Below are positions 6,643-14,932 of a DNA stretch of 64,000 bases, in pieces. The notes under the pieces were generated by a model. The model saw only the letters and a program-made list of their open reading frames with translations. It made no database searches and was not told the origin of the DNA. The stretch lies in NCBI GenBank assembly GCA_902622875.1, contig CACNRW010000012.1, positions 1 through 64,000 on the forward strand. The letters run 5' to 3'. The stretch comes from an uncultured SAR116 cluster alpha proteobacterium (lineage in GTDB: Bacteria; Pseudomonadota; Alphaproteobacteria; Puniceispirillales; Marisalimonadaceae). The translations under genes were made by a program, and so were the position numbers. Position 1 is the first letter of the stretch, and every line of letters starts with the position of its first letter.

Positions 6643-9577
6643 ACCAACAAGAACTAAATCTAGTCTGATCAATACTAATAAAAAATTAAGTTTTGTATTT
6701 AATGGGAAAAAATACGAAGGTTGTCAGGGCGATACTCTGGCATCAGCTCTATTAGCTAATGATGTTAAATTAATTGCTAGATCATTTAAGTATCACAGAC
6801 CAAGGGGAATTTTTACATCGGGTTCTCATGAGCCAAATGCCTTAGTTGAAATTATACATGATGATTATAATGAACCCAATAGTAAAGCTACTACAGTAGA
6901 ATTATATGAAGGATTAGTGGCTAAAAGTCAAAATTGCTGGCCTTCCTTAAAATACGATCTTATGTCAATAAATGATAAATTTTCAAAATTTATTGGTGCT
7001 GGATTCTATTATAAAACTTTCATGTGGCCGTCTTTTTTTTGGGAAAAGGTCTACGAACCAGTCATTAGAAAAGCTGCTGGCTTAGGAAAGTTATCAAAAA
7101 ATAGAAATAATAAAAATTCAGAAAAAGGTTTTTTATATTGCGATCTTCTCATTATTGGCTCAGGTCCCTCAGGATTAATTTGTGCTTATATTGCAGGTTT
7201 GTCGGGAATTAAAGTTATAATAGTTGAAGAAGATTATGTCTTTGGTGGTAGTCTCAACAATGAAATTTTCAAAATTTCTAATATGTCACCACAAGCGTGG
7301 GTTCAATCTATTTTAAAGGAAATTAGAAAACTATCAAACGTTAGATGTATAGAAAATACCTCTGTTATAGGGATGTTTGATCATGGTGCCTTTGGAGCAA
7401 TCCAAAAATTAAAAGAAAGTAAAATAGAACAAATATTTTGGAAAATAGTGTCTAAGAAAGCTTTGCTGTGTTCAGGCTCACTTGAAAGACTAATTCCTTT
7501 TCAAAATAATGATTTACCAGGAATTATGTTATCAGGTTCTATTCGTAGTTATTTAAATAGATGGGGCGTAAATAATTTTGATAAAGTTTTATTATTTACA
7601 AATAATGACGATACTTATGTAACGGCTTTGGACTTAATTTCGAATGGAATAAATTTAATTGGTGTTGTTGATACAAGAGATAATCCTAGAATTTTTGATC
7701 CTAAAATAAAAGTTTTTAAAAGCTCTCAAATAGTCAGTGCTAAAGGTAAGTTATATCTTAAAGGTGTTGATATAGTTAATAAAGTAGGAGAACTTACACA
7801 TTTAAAATGTGACTATCTTGGTATTTCAGGAGGTTGGAACCCAAATATTCATTTAAGTTGTCATACTGGGGTAAGACCTGAATGGAATGAAAAGATATAT
7901 GCATTTGTTGCTGGTAAAAAGAATGTCTCAACACATTTAAAAGCTGTAGGTTCTGCAAATGGAAAGTTTTCATTAAATGAGTGTATCCTAGACGCTGAAA
8001 AACAAGTATTAGAAATACTTTCAGATTTAGAGACGAAACCCAAAAAATATAGCCTCCCAAAAATTAAAGAGCAATCTTTTGAAATAGATCCTTTTTGGTT
8101 TGTAAAGATTGGTTCTCAAAGAAAATGGGTAGATTTACAAAATGACGTGACTGTAAAAGATATTGAAATGGCTTATACTGAAAATTTTAGATCGGTAGAG
8201 CATTTAAAGAGATACACAACTTTAGGAATGGGGACGGATCAAGGTAAAACTTCTAATGTTACCGGGTTAGCTATATTAGCCTCCTTATCGAATAAGTCTA
8301 TACCAGATGTAGGAACTACGTTATTTAGACCACCCTATGTTCCATTATCTATAGAGGCTTTAGTTGGTTCCTCAATTGGTAAAAATTTTAAGCCAACAAG
8401 ATTAACTCCAACCCACAATTGGGCTAGAGATTATGGCGCTAGTTTTACAGAAACAGGATTGTGGCTAAGAGCTGAATGGTATTCTCAAAAAAATGAAAAT
8501 CATTGGAGAATGAGTGTTGATCGAGAGGTGAATTCTGTCAGAAATTCAGTTGGATTTTGTGATGTTTCAACCTTAGGAAAAATTGATATTCAAGGAAAGG
8601 ATGCCCTAGAATTTGTAAATAAAGTCTACTGTAATGGATTTGCAAAATTACCAGTTGGCAAAGTTAGATATGGTTTAATGCTCAGAGAAGACGGTATTGT
8701 CATGGATGATGGAACAACAGCTAGAATGAGTGAAAATCATTTCATCATGACAACTACAACTGTCAATGCAGAAAGTGTATATAGACACCTAGAATTTTGC
8801 CATCAATGTCTGTGGCCAGAGATGGACGTGCATCTAATTTCAACAACAGATGCTTGGGCACAAATAGCAATTGCAGGTCCAAAATCCAGAAAAATAATTT
8901 CTAAAATAGTTGATAAGCAATTTGATGTTTCTAACAAAAATTTCCCTTTTATGGCTTGTAAAGAAATAACAATTTGTGGAGGTGTTTTAGCAAGGCTATT
9001 TAGAATTTCATTTTCAGGTGAACTAGCATATGAGTTATCTATCCCAACACAATATGCATCATCATTAGTGTCGTATCTTATGGAAATAGGAAAAGATGAA
9101 AAAATAATTCCTTACGGTACAGAAGCACTTGGAGTTATGAGAATTGAAAAAGGACATGCTGCTGGAGCAGAATTAAATGGCACAATTTCTGCTCAAAATT
9201 TAAATATGGGCAAAATGGTATCCAATAAAAAGGATAGCATTGGCATGGTTCTATCAAAAAGAGAAGGCTTGAATACCTTAGATGGTTTGCGGTTAGTGGG
9301 CTTAAAACCCATAAAAGCTAACCATCAACTAGTATCTGGTTCTCATTTATTCAATTTAAGTGATAAAATTACTCCTAAAAATGACCTTGGTTATATAACC
9401 TCTTCTTGTTATTCACCAACTTTAAAAAGCTATATTGCGCTGGGATTTCTAAAGAATGGAAGTAACCGCCATGGAGATAAAATAAAAATTAGCAATCCGA
9501 TTTTAGGAAAAGAAGATTTTGCTGAGGTATGTAACCCTATTTTTGTTGATCCCAATGGAGAAAAATTACGTGCATAA
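6635..9577 (+). CDS. soxA: Sarcosine oxidase alpha subunit
   Basis: The protein has 980 residues, the usual length of the alpha subunit. Residues about 15-100 form the N-terminal 2Fe-2S-ferredoxin-like domain (GCQGDTLASALLAND, SFKYHRPRGIFTSGSHEPNA). A dinucleotide-binding domain follows from about 170 (CDLLIIGSGPSGLICAYIAG), and an aminomethyltransferase (GcvT-like) domain runs from about 610 to the end (WYSQKNENHWRMSVDREV, GFCDVSTLGKIDIQGKDA, YGTEALGVMRIEKGH). The last domain transfers the one-carbon unit to tetrahydrofolate. It is coupled to soxD by an 8-base overlap and to soxG by another short overlap. Confidence 0.96.
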   Translation: MTRPTRTKSSLINTNKKLSFVFNGKKYEGCQGDTLASALLANDVKLIARSFKYHRPRGIFTSGSHEPNALVEIIHDDYNEPNSKATTVELYEGLVAKSQNCWPSLKYDLMSINDKFSKFIGAGFYYKTFMWPSFFWEKVYEPVIRKAAGLGKLSKNRNNKNSEKGFLYCDLLIIGSGPSGLICAYIAGLSGIKVIIVEEDYVFGGSLNNEIFKISNMSPQAWVQSILKEIRKLSNVRCIENTSVIGMFDHGAFGAIQKLKESKIEQIFWKIVSKKALLCSGSLERLIPFQNNDLPGIMLSGSIRSYLNRWGVNNFDKVLLFTNNDDTYVTALDLISNGINLIGVVDTRDNPRIFDPKIKVFKSSQIVSAKGKLYLKGVDIVNKVGELTHLKCDYLGISGGWNPNIHLSCHTGVRPEWNEKIYAFVAGKKNVSTHLKAVGSANGKFSLNECILDAEKQVLEILSDLETKPKKYSLPKIKEQSFEIDPFWFVKIGSQRKWVDLQNDVTVKDIEMAYTENFRSVEHLKRYTTLGMGTDQGKTSNVTGLAILASLSNKSIPDVGTTLFRPPYVPLSIEALVGSSIGKNFKPTRLTPTHNWARDYGASFTETGLWLRAEWYSQKNENHWRMSVDREVNSVRNSVGFCDVSTLGKIDIQGKDALEFVNKVYCNGFAKLPVGKVRYGLMLREDGIVMDDGTTARMSENHFIMTTTTVNAESVYRHLEFCHQCLWPEMDVHLISTTDAWAQIAIAGPKSRKIISKIVDKQFDVSNKNFPFMACKEITICGGVLARLFRISFSGELAYELSIPTQYASSLVSYLMEIGKDEKIIPYGTEALGVMRIEKGHAAGAELNGTISAQNLNMGKMVSNKKDSIGMVLSKREGLNTLDGLRLVGLKPIKANHQLVSGSHLFNLSDKITPKNDLGYITSSCYSPTLKSYIALGFLKNGSNRHGDKIKISNPILGKEDFAEVCNPIFVDPNGEKLRA

Positions 9578-10121
9578 AGATTTAACGCTTTACTCAACAA
9601 TATATTCTTCTGAAAATATAGTTGTTAAAAAGGATTTAAAATTAAAGTTAGATAACACAAAAAAAATATTTTCTTTAAGTCATAATTTTTATCAATCAAA
9701 AAAATTTAATTCGACTTTTAAAAATTATTTTTCATACGCGCCTCCTTCTATCTCTAATTTTAAGCAAAATAATAAAGTATTTGTTTTTTGGACAAGGAAC
9801 AACAGTTACTTCATCTTGGGTGATGTTGAGGCTAAAAGCATAATCTCTTCTTTCAATTCAATTGCATCTATCACTGATCAAACAGGTGGGTGGGTATGCT
9901 TTAATTTAAGTGGTCAATATTCTAAATCATTGTTTGAAAAGCTTGTGGTTTTTGATATTGATTCTTTTAAAAAAGGAGAAGTAACTAGAACTTCTATCAA
10001 TAAAATTAATTGTTTTGTTTTATGTAATGAAAAATTTTTAAAATATACAATAGTTTGTCCAATATCTTTTATGGAATCAATGAAAGTGAGGCTTGTAAAT
10101 TTGATTAACTTAATTGCATAG
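9570..10121 (+). CDS. soxG: Sarcosine oxidase gamma subunit
   Basis: The protein has about 183 residues, is weakly conserved as expected for SoxG, and is placed last in the soxBDAG operon. Recognisable parts are NNSYFILGDVEAK and ITDQTGGWVCFNLSGQYSKSLFEKL with VFDIDSFKKGEVTRTSINKINC, which follow the gamma-subunit pattern. A GTG at 9570, 8 bases after a GGAG and overlapping the soxA stop, is the preferred start. An ATG at 9555 is in frame and would add five residues. The 3' end overlaps the convergent dctM gene by 17 bases. Confidence 0.85.
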   Translation: MHKDLTLYSTIYSSENIVVKKDLKLKLDNTKKIFSLSHNFYQSKKFNSTFKNYFSYAPPSISNFKQNNKVFVFWTRNNSYFILGDVEAKSIISSFNSIASITDQTGGWVCFNLSGQYSKSLFEKLVVFDIDSFKKGEVTRTSINKINCFVLCNEKFLKYTIVCPISFMESMKVRLVNLINLIA

Positions 10122-11433
10122 CGTTAGGTAAAAATAAGACAATGCTTGGAAATGCAATTAAAACGCCTACTGTAATAACATCTGCAACAAAAAACGGCGC
10201 ACAGCCTCTAAAAACATCTTGTACAGGAATGTCTGGGCGGACTCCACTCACAACAAAACAATTTAAACCAATTGGTGGAGTTATAAGGCAAAGCTCTGCC
10301 ATTTTTACAACTATAATACCAAACCAGATAGGATCATATCCTAGTGCAATTACTGCTGGTTGAACTACTGGTAAAGTGAGTAGCAACATTCCAATGGCAT
10401 CCATAAACATACCTAAGATCGCATAAACTAATAAAATACAAAGTAAAATAGCTAAAGGTGGATAATCCAATGAAGTTATCCAATTACTGAAAGCATTTGG
10501 CAATCCAGCAAATCCTAAAAATCTGACATATACTAGAACACCCCAAATTATGGAAAAAATCATTACTGTTAGCTTAGCAGTTTCATAGAGTGCAGCCTTG
10601 AGTGCGCTAGCTTTCATTCCCTTTAGAATAGCGATGATAAAGACGACAAAGGCTCCTAGAGCCCCAGCTTCTGTAGGCGTGGCCCAACCAAAATACATGG
10701 AACCAAAAATAATAAAAATAACTGAAAATATTGGAATTGTTGAGGGTAATGAAACGATTTTTTCTTTAAATGAATATATTCTAGTTTTAGGACCCATATC
10801 AGGTTTAAACGAGACAATGCTAACAATTATCAATCCATAAATTATTGCTGAAACTATCCCAGGTAAGAAACCAGCAAGCAAAAGCTGTCCTACTGATTCC
10901 TCAACAATTATAGCATATATAACTAATATAGCACTAGGTGGTATCAAAGTTGCCAAAGTTCCGCCAGCGGCTACAACTCCAGCAGCAAGTTTTCTATTGT
11001 AGCCTTCACGCAACATCTCAGGGATTGCAACCCGAGCAAAAACTGCAGCTGTAGCTGTGCTTGCACCCGAAACAGCTGCAAAGCCAGCAGTTGCAAATAC
11101 TGTAGCTACTGCTAATCCCCCAGGAAGTCTTCCTAACCATCTTTTGGCAGCTTCAAATAAGGATTTTGTTAATCCAGCGTGAAAGGCCAAAAAGCCAATT
11201 AAAATAAACATTGGCAAGATTGACAAAGCATAAGTAACAGCTTTTGAATGTGGAATAGTTCCTGCCATCCCAAGACCTGCAAACATTGCTTTTTCAAGAC
11301 CAAGTTTTGTTGACAATATCCATACTAAACCAGCGGTGCCTGCTAATGCACTAGCAAAAGCTACGCGCATTCCAAAAAAAATCATAAACATCATTATTGA
11401 TGTAACTGTTATGCCAATTTGAAGAGGATCCAA
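10105..11433 (-). CDS. dctM: TRAP transporter large permease (DctM), first system
   Basis: The 442-residue protein has about 12 membrane segments. FFGMRVAFASALAGTAGLVW, the long loop motif VSGASTATAAVFARVAIPEM, AAGGTLATLIPPSAILVIYAI and VKMAELCLITPPIGLNCFVV are the conserved DctM blocks. It forms the sodium-coupled translocation channel of a tripartite ATP-independent periplasmic importer. It follows dctQ by 15 bases in an operon read dctP-dctQ-dctM. The substrate is probably an organic acid. The convergent soxG gene overlaps its end. Confidence 0.95.
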   Translation of the reverse strand: MDPLQIGITVTSIMMFMIFFGMRVAFASALAGTAGLVWILSTKLGLEKAMFAGLGMAGTIPHSKAVTYALSILPMFILIGFLAFHAGLTKSLFEAAKRWLGRLPGGLAVATVFATAGFAAVSGASTATAAVFARVAIPEMLREGYNRKLAAGVVAAGGTLATLIPPSAILVIYAIIVEESVGQLLLAGFLPGIVSAIIYGLIIVSIVSFKPDMGPKTRIYSFKEKIVSLPSTIPIFSVIFIIFGSMYFGWATPTEAGALGAFVVFIIAILKGMKASALKAALYETAKLTVMIFSIIWGVLVYVRFLGFAGLPNAFSNWITSLDYPPLAILLCILLVYAILGMFMDAIGMLLLTLPVVQPAVIALGYDPIWFGIIVVKMAELCLITPPIGLNCFVVSGVRPDIPVQDVFRGCAPFFVADVITVGVLIAFPSIVLFLPNAMQLS

Positions 11434-11448
11434 TATTTAGTTCCTTAC

Positions 11449-12030
11449 CTATTTTGAAGTTTCTATTTGAGATGCTTCTTGTTTTGCTTGGTTTTCTACA
11501 TCTAATATTAAGGGCACTCCAATAGGTTGAAGCTTTGGATCTATAATCAATCTTATATACCCAGCAAATTGTACAATAAGCCGTAAAGTTAATGCTGCAA
11601 ATGCAATTGGTATCATTAACTTTGATGGCCATGTTGGCAATTGTATATCAATCGTACTATCGCCAATGGTCCAAGCTCTTTGAAAATGTTTAAACGAGTA
11701 ATAAGTCAAAATACTTATAATTAATATAGTTGCTGCAGTTTGTATGGCTTCTGCTATCCACTTTGAACGGCCATTTAACATAGATAGAAAAATTTCCATA
11801 CGAACATGTCCACCTAGTCTTTGACAGTACGCTATTCCGATAAACGCAAATATTGCAATTGATTGTTCTGCAAAGTCAATATAACCAGGAATTGGCATAT
11901 TTAAAATTTTTCTACTAACTATTTGCACCGTTGCTGTGATCATTAATATGAAAATTGCTAGCGCTGCAAAGCTAGTTAAAAAATCTTCTATTTTCTCAAG
12001 AAACTTGTCAAAAGTATTTATCATATCCAA
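11449..12030 (-). CDS. dctQ: TRAP transporter small permease (DctQ), first system
   Basis: This 193-residue protein has four predicted membrane helices and an acidic-basic tail (QAKQEASQIETSK). Family features are the helix ALAIFILMITATVQIVSRKI followed by PGYIDFAEQSIAIFAFIGIAYCQRLGGHVRMEIF, the DctQ core with the conserved E and R. It bridges the binding protein DctP and the DctM channel. It lies 47 bases after dctP, with a long perfect hairpin in between. Confidence 0.92.
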   Translation of the reverse strand: MDMINTFDKFLEKIEDFLTSFAALAIFILMITATVQIVSRKILNMPIPGYIDFAEQSIAIFAFIGIAYCQRLGGHVRMEIFLSMLNGRSKWIAEAIQTAATILIISILTYYSFKHFQRAWTIGDSTIDIQLPTWPSKLMIPIAFAALTLRLIVQFAGYIRLIIDPKLQPIGVPLILDVENQAKQEASQIETSK

Positions 12031-12038
12031 CCATTACT

Positions 12039-12068
12039 AAAGAAGGATGAAAACTTTCATCCTTCTTT
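12039..12068 (-). terminator. Intercistronic hairpin between dctP and dctQ
   Basis: A perfect 14-base inverted repeat (arms 12039-12052 and 12055-12068) is separated by two bases, so the real loop is probably four. It starts 10 bases after the dctP stop. On the minus transcript only AAAGAAGG-type sequence closes the stem and no long U tract follows, so partial termination or 3'-end protection of a dctP-only mRNA is likelier than complete termination. The placement repeats that of the hairpin at 3733-3761. Confidence 0.72.
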
Positions 12069-12077
12069 AATTATTAT

Positions 12078-13130
12078 TTACTTACTTGCTTCTTTTGCAG
12101 TTTTAAGAACAAGATCAAGCAGTTCTTGTGCTGGCAAACCTACAGCATTCGCTTCCTTAATCCACTGATCCCATACTGGCTGAGCAGCAGCTTTTCTAAA
12201 AGCATTTAAATCAGACTCAGAATATGTAATCTTTTTAATCCCTTGTTTTTCTGCAACAGGAGTATACTTATCAATTGAAGCTGAATAAGCTTTATCAAGT
12301 GCTGCATAACCTGCATCAACAGCATCTGTTAATATTTTCTTATTTTTATCAGACAAGCTATTATAAGCGTCAATGTTAACTACTAAAGGACAATTCACAG
12401 AACCAGGTGACAGATTTGTTGTTCTCCATGTAGAAACTTCGTTAATTTTATATGAAAAGTGTGAGTAAAATGCAAAAGCGGCAGCATCAACTGTTCCTGT
12501 TTCAATAGCTCTATATGTTTCAGGAGCTGTAACTGTTGTTGGAACTGCACCAATAACTTTCATTGCTTTACCTATTCCACCAAGAGCTCTAACTCTCATA
12601 CCTTTAAAGTCTGCAATTGTTCTTGGCTCTTTACCTCTACCCATAAACTCATATTGAGGAAGAGCAGCTGACATAAGAAGTTTTGCATTCCATTTTTTCA
12701 TTTCTTTTATAGTAGCAGGGTGACTGTAAACGGCTAAGTCAGCAGCTTTTTGCACGTCTCCATTAGTAATGGGTAAAAATGGTAATTCTAAAACTGTAAC
12801 TGCTTTATTTTTATCAGCATGGTATGAAGCACAAAATGTTGCTGCCTCAAATGCTCCAAGAGATATACCATCAAGATTTTCTCTAGGTTTTGATAAAGTT
12901 CCGCCATAGTTAATTTTAATTGTAAAATGTCCACCTGACTTATCAGCCACATATTTAGACACAGCCTCAATTCCTTCGGTAAAAGCTCTTCTTTTACCCC
13001 ATGTTGATAAGTTCCAATTCACATTTTTTCCATGACTGGCTGCTAAAGCTTGCTTGTTTACGCTGTCGACTGGTCCTCCAAAAATTAAACCTAACGACAA
13101 CAGAGATAATAATGGTAGTGATTTCTTCAT
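12078..13130 (-). CDS. dctP: TRAP transporter periplasmic binding protein (DctP), first system
   Basis: The protein has 350 residues with a signal peptide (MKKSLPLLSLLSLGLIFGG to about residue 31). A strong GGAGG lies 5 bases before the ATG at 13130. ADFKGMRVRALGGIGKAMKVIGA contains the conserved arginine that in DctP-type proteins pairs with the substrate carboxylate. APETYRAIETGTVDAAAFAF is the next conserved block. It delivers the ligand to DctQM. Divergent RidA and Ldh genes start 128 bases away, and the pairing suggests that the imported compound is an organic acid processed by the Ldh-type enzyme. Confidence 0.94.
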   Translation of the reverse strand: MKKSLPLLSLLSLGLIFGGPVDSVNKQALAASHGKNVNWNLSTWGKRRAFTEGIEAVSKYVADKSGGHFTIKINYGGTLSKPRENLDGISLGAFEAATFCASYHADKNKAVTVLELPFLPITNGDVQKAADLAVYSHPATIKEMKKWNAKLLMSAALPQYEFMGRGKEPRTIADFKGMRVRALGGIGKAMKVIGAVPTTVTAPETYRAIETGTVDAAAFAFYSHFSYKINEVSTWRTTNLSPGSVNCPLVVNIDAYNSLSDKNKKILTDAVDAGYAALDKAYSASIDKYTPVAEKQGIKKITYSESDLNAFRKAAAQPVWDQWIKEANAVGLPAQELLDLVLKTAKEASK

Positions 13131-13257
13131 TCATTCCTCCGAAATAATATATTTAATGATAGTTTATAGATTATAGTTATAATATAAAAGTTTTATATCA
13201 AATTAAATTAAGAACATGTTAACTTTTTTAAATAAATTAAATATTAAAGTAAAATAA

Positions 13258-13683
13258 ATGGAACCAGGTAAACCCGATTATAACTATTTACCTTTTAAGG
13301 TTCATAATGGTGTAGTATATCTAGCTGGTCAATTGGCAAAAGAAAGTGGTTCTGTGAGAAAAACAGGACAAGTTTTAAAAGAAATCAGTGAACTTGAGGC
13401 CTCAAGACAAATAAAGATTTGTTCTCAACATGCTTTTAGTTGGTTGCAAATTGCAGCTAAAAATAATGACAGTGAAATAGATTCTATTTTGGATCTTAAG
13501 GTTTATGTGTCATGCGATAAGAGTTTTGAAGGTATCTCAAAATTAGCCGATAAAGCTTCAGAGGTTTTTATAGAAAAATTAGGAGAAAAAGGAAAGCATC
13601 CGAGGTCAGTTTTTGCTGTTTTAAGATTACCACAAAATGCACCTGTAATGATTGATCTTAGGGCATCAATTAAATTAAAATAA
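13258..13683 (+). CDS. RidA/YjgF-family protein
   Basis: This 141-residue protein belongs to the RidA (YjgF/YER057c/UK114) superfamily: YLPFKVHNGVVYLAGQLAKES at the N-terminus, ASRQIKICSQHAFSWLQIAA in the helix and a late DLKVYVSCD plus RSVFAVLRLPQNAPVMIDLRA, the usual beta-strand pattern ending with the A-V-(x)-LP block. The catalytic Arg of true enamine deaminases is expected near RSVFAV. RidA members hydrolyse reactive imines or enamines. The gene is followed after 9 bases by the Ldh-type dehydrogenase, forming an apparent two-gene operon divergent from the TRAP genes. Confidence 0.86.
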   Translation: MEPGKPDYNYLPFKVHNGVVYLAGQLAKESGSVRKTGQVLKEISELEASRQIKICSQHAFSWLQIAAKNNDSEIDSILDLKVYVSCDKSFEGISKLADKASEVFIEKLGEKGKHPRSVFAVLRLPQNAPVMIDLRASIKLK

Positions 13684-13692
13684 GGAAGAATA

Positions 13693-14691
13693 ATGAGTAA
13701 TGTTGGTAAAATCGCATTAGAAGAAATTAAAATATTAGTAACTAATGTTTTTCTCAAACAAGGATGTAATAAAGAAAACGCTAGTGCTTTAGCAAACACA
13801 ATTACAAAAGCAGAAGAGGATGGATCTAGTTCTCATGGTTTATTTAGAGTTCCGGGATATGTTGCTTCTTTGCAATCAGGTAAAGTTAATGGTCATGCTT
13901 CCCCAAAGATTAAACAAGTCTCCCCTGTAATATTAAAATGTGACGCTGATAATGGTTTTGCCTCTACGGCTCACGAAACGTCTTTACCACTCTTAGCGGA
14001 TGCTGCAAAAAAAAATGGAATATCAGTTTTAAGTATAAAGGGGTGCTATCATTTTGCTGCTTTATGGCCAGAAACAGAATATTTGGCTAGACAAAATTTA
14101 GTTGGTTTTGCATGTACTGCCTTTAAGCCATCGGTTGCTCCTGCTGGAGCTAAAGAAGCTTTTTTTGGAACAAATCCTATTTCAATGGCTTGGCCAAGAA
14201 GTAATAATGAACCAGTTGTTTTTGATATGGCAACTGCCACAATGGCAAAAGGGGAGGTAATGATTGCAGCAAGGGACGGCCATAATTTACCTGACGGAGT
14301 AGGTCTTGGAGAGAATGGGGAACCCTCAAATGATCCTAAAGATATTTTAAAGGGTGTTTTACTTCCTTTTGGAGGTTATAAAGGCTCTGCAATTTCTATG
14401 ATGGTTGAATTATTTGCAGCTGGTCTAACGGGGGATGTTTTTTCATATGAAGCCCAAGAAAAAGACAATAATGATGGAGGCCCTCCCAGTGGAGGAGAGT
14501 TTATAATGGCTTTAAATCCAGAAATTATTGCTGATTCTAATTGGGAAAAACATTGCGATGATTTTTTTCAAAAATTATTATCAATTGATGGTGTTAGGCT
14601 TCCTGGATCACGAAGGCATAAAAATAGATTAGGAGATCAATATCGTTCTATTAATGAAGAATTATTGTTGAAAGTTAAATCTTTTCTTTAA
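13693..14691 (+). CDS. Ldh-family (malate/L-lactate/ketimine) NAD(P)-dependent oxidoreductase
   Basis: The 332-residue protein is of the Ldh_2 family. The motifs are EEDGSSSHGLFRVPGYVASL (catalytic His in SSSHG), CDADNGFASTAHE, FFGTNPISMAWPR, VFDMATATMAKGEV and LLPFGGYKGSAISMMVEL. The family includes delta-1-piperideine-2-carboxylate reductase, malate/lactate dehydrogenases and ureidoglycolate dehydrogenase, which cannot be told apart by eye. Pairing with a RidA protein fits an imino acid or keto acid substrate, since RidA removes reactive imines. It has a clear AGGAAG ribosome-binding site before the ATG at 13693. Confidence 0.88.
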   Translation: MSNVGKIALEEIKILVTNVFLKQGCNKENASALANTITKAEEDGSSSHGLFRVPGYVASLQSGKVNGHASPKIKQVSPVILKCDADNGFASTAHETSLPLLADAAKKNGISVLSIKGCYHFAALWPETEYLARQNLVGFACTAFKPSVAPAGAKEAFFGTNPISMAWPRSNNEPVVFDMATATMAKGEVMIAARDGHNLPDGVGLGENGEPSNDPKDILKGVLLPFGGYKGSAISMMVELFAAGLTGDVFSYEAQEKDNNDGGPPSGGEFIMALNPEIIADSNWEKHCDDFFQKLLSIDGVRLPGSRRHKNRLGDQYRSINEELLLKVKSFL

Positions 14692-14703
14692 CTTTCAATT
14701 ATC

Positions 14704-14931
14704 TCAACCTTCATTCCTTTTAATTAAATTAAGATATTCTATTATTTCATTAAGCTTTTCATCAGTTGAATCTTTGTAACTTGATCCAAAATTATTTTTT
14801 ACTTTCAATGCCACATGAGCATATCGATTCCTTCCACTTGGATGATGAGGGTGATCAGGTAATTTATTAATCAAATAATCCCCAGTTTACTGAATTATTT
14901 TCCACAAATATTTCTTATTTTGTTCATTCAT
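14704..14931 (-). pseudogene. Small unrecognised gene with in-frame TAA, coupled to dctM
   Basis: Immediately after the dctM stop (TGA at 14935-14933), an ATG at 14931 opens a frame of 76 codons. It is broken once, at codon 15, by TAA (14889-14887), and otherwise runs to a TGA at 14706-14704. The conceptual product continues across the stop as MNEQNKKYLWKIIQ, then TGDYLINKLPDHPHHPSG and RYAHVALKVKNN. The 60 uninterrupted codons after the TAA suggest recent inactivation, or a product restarting at the in-frame TTG at 14877. I do not recognise the family. Confidence 0.45.
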
Positions 14932-14932
14932 T

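Noticed and set aside
7794-8060. Minus-strand frames inside soxA
   Set aside because: They are antisense shadows of a conserved 980-residue protein with no start signal of their own.
14887-14889. Possible recoding of TAA as an amino acid (also at 59740-59742 and in the 62 kb pseudogene)
   Set aside because: TAA ends many intact genes in the window, for example soxA, dctM at 10105 and the amidase, so a genome-wide reassignment is excluded. The three cases look like C-to-T or similar mutational loss.
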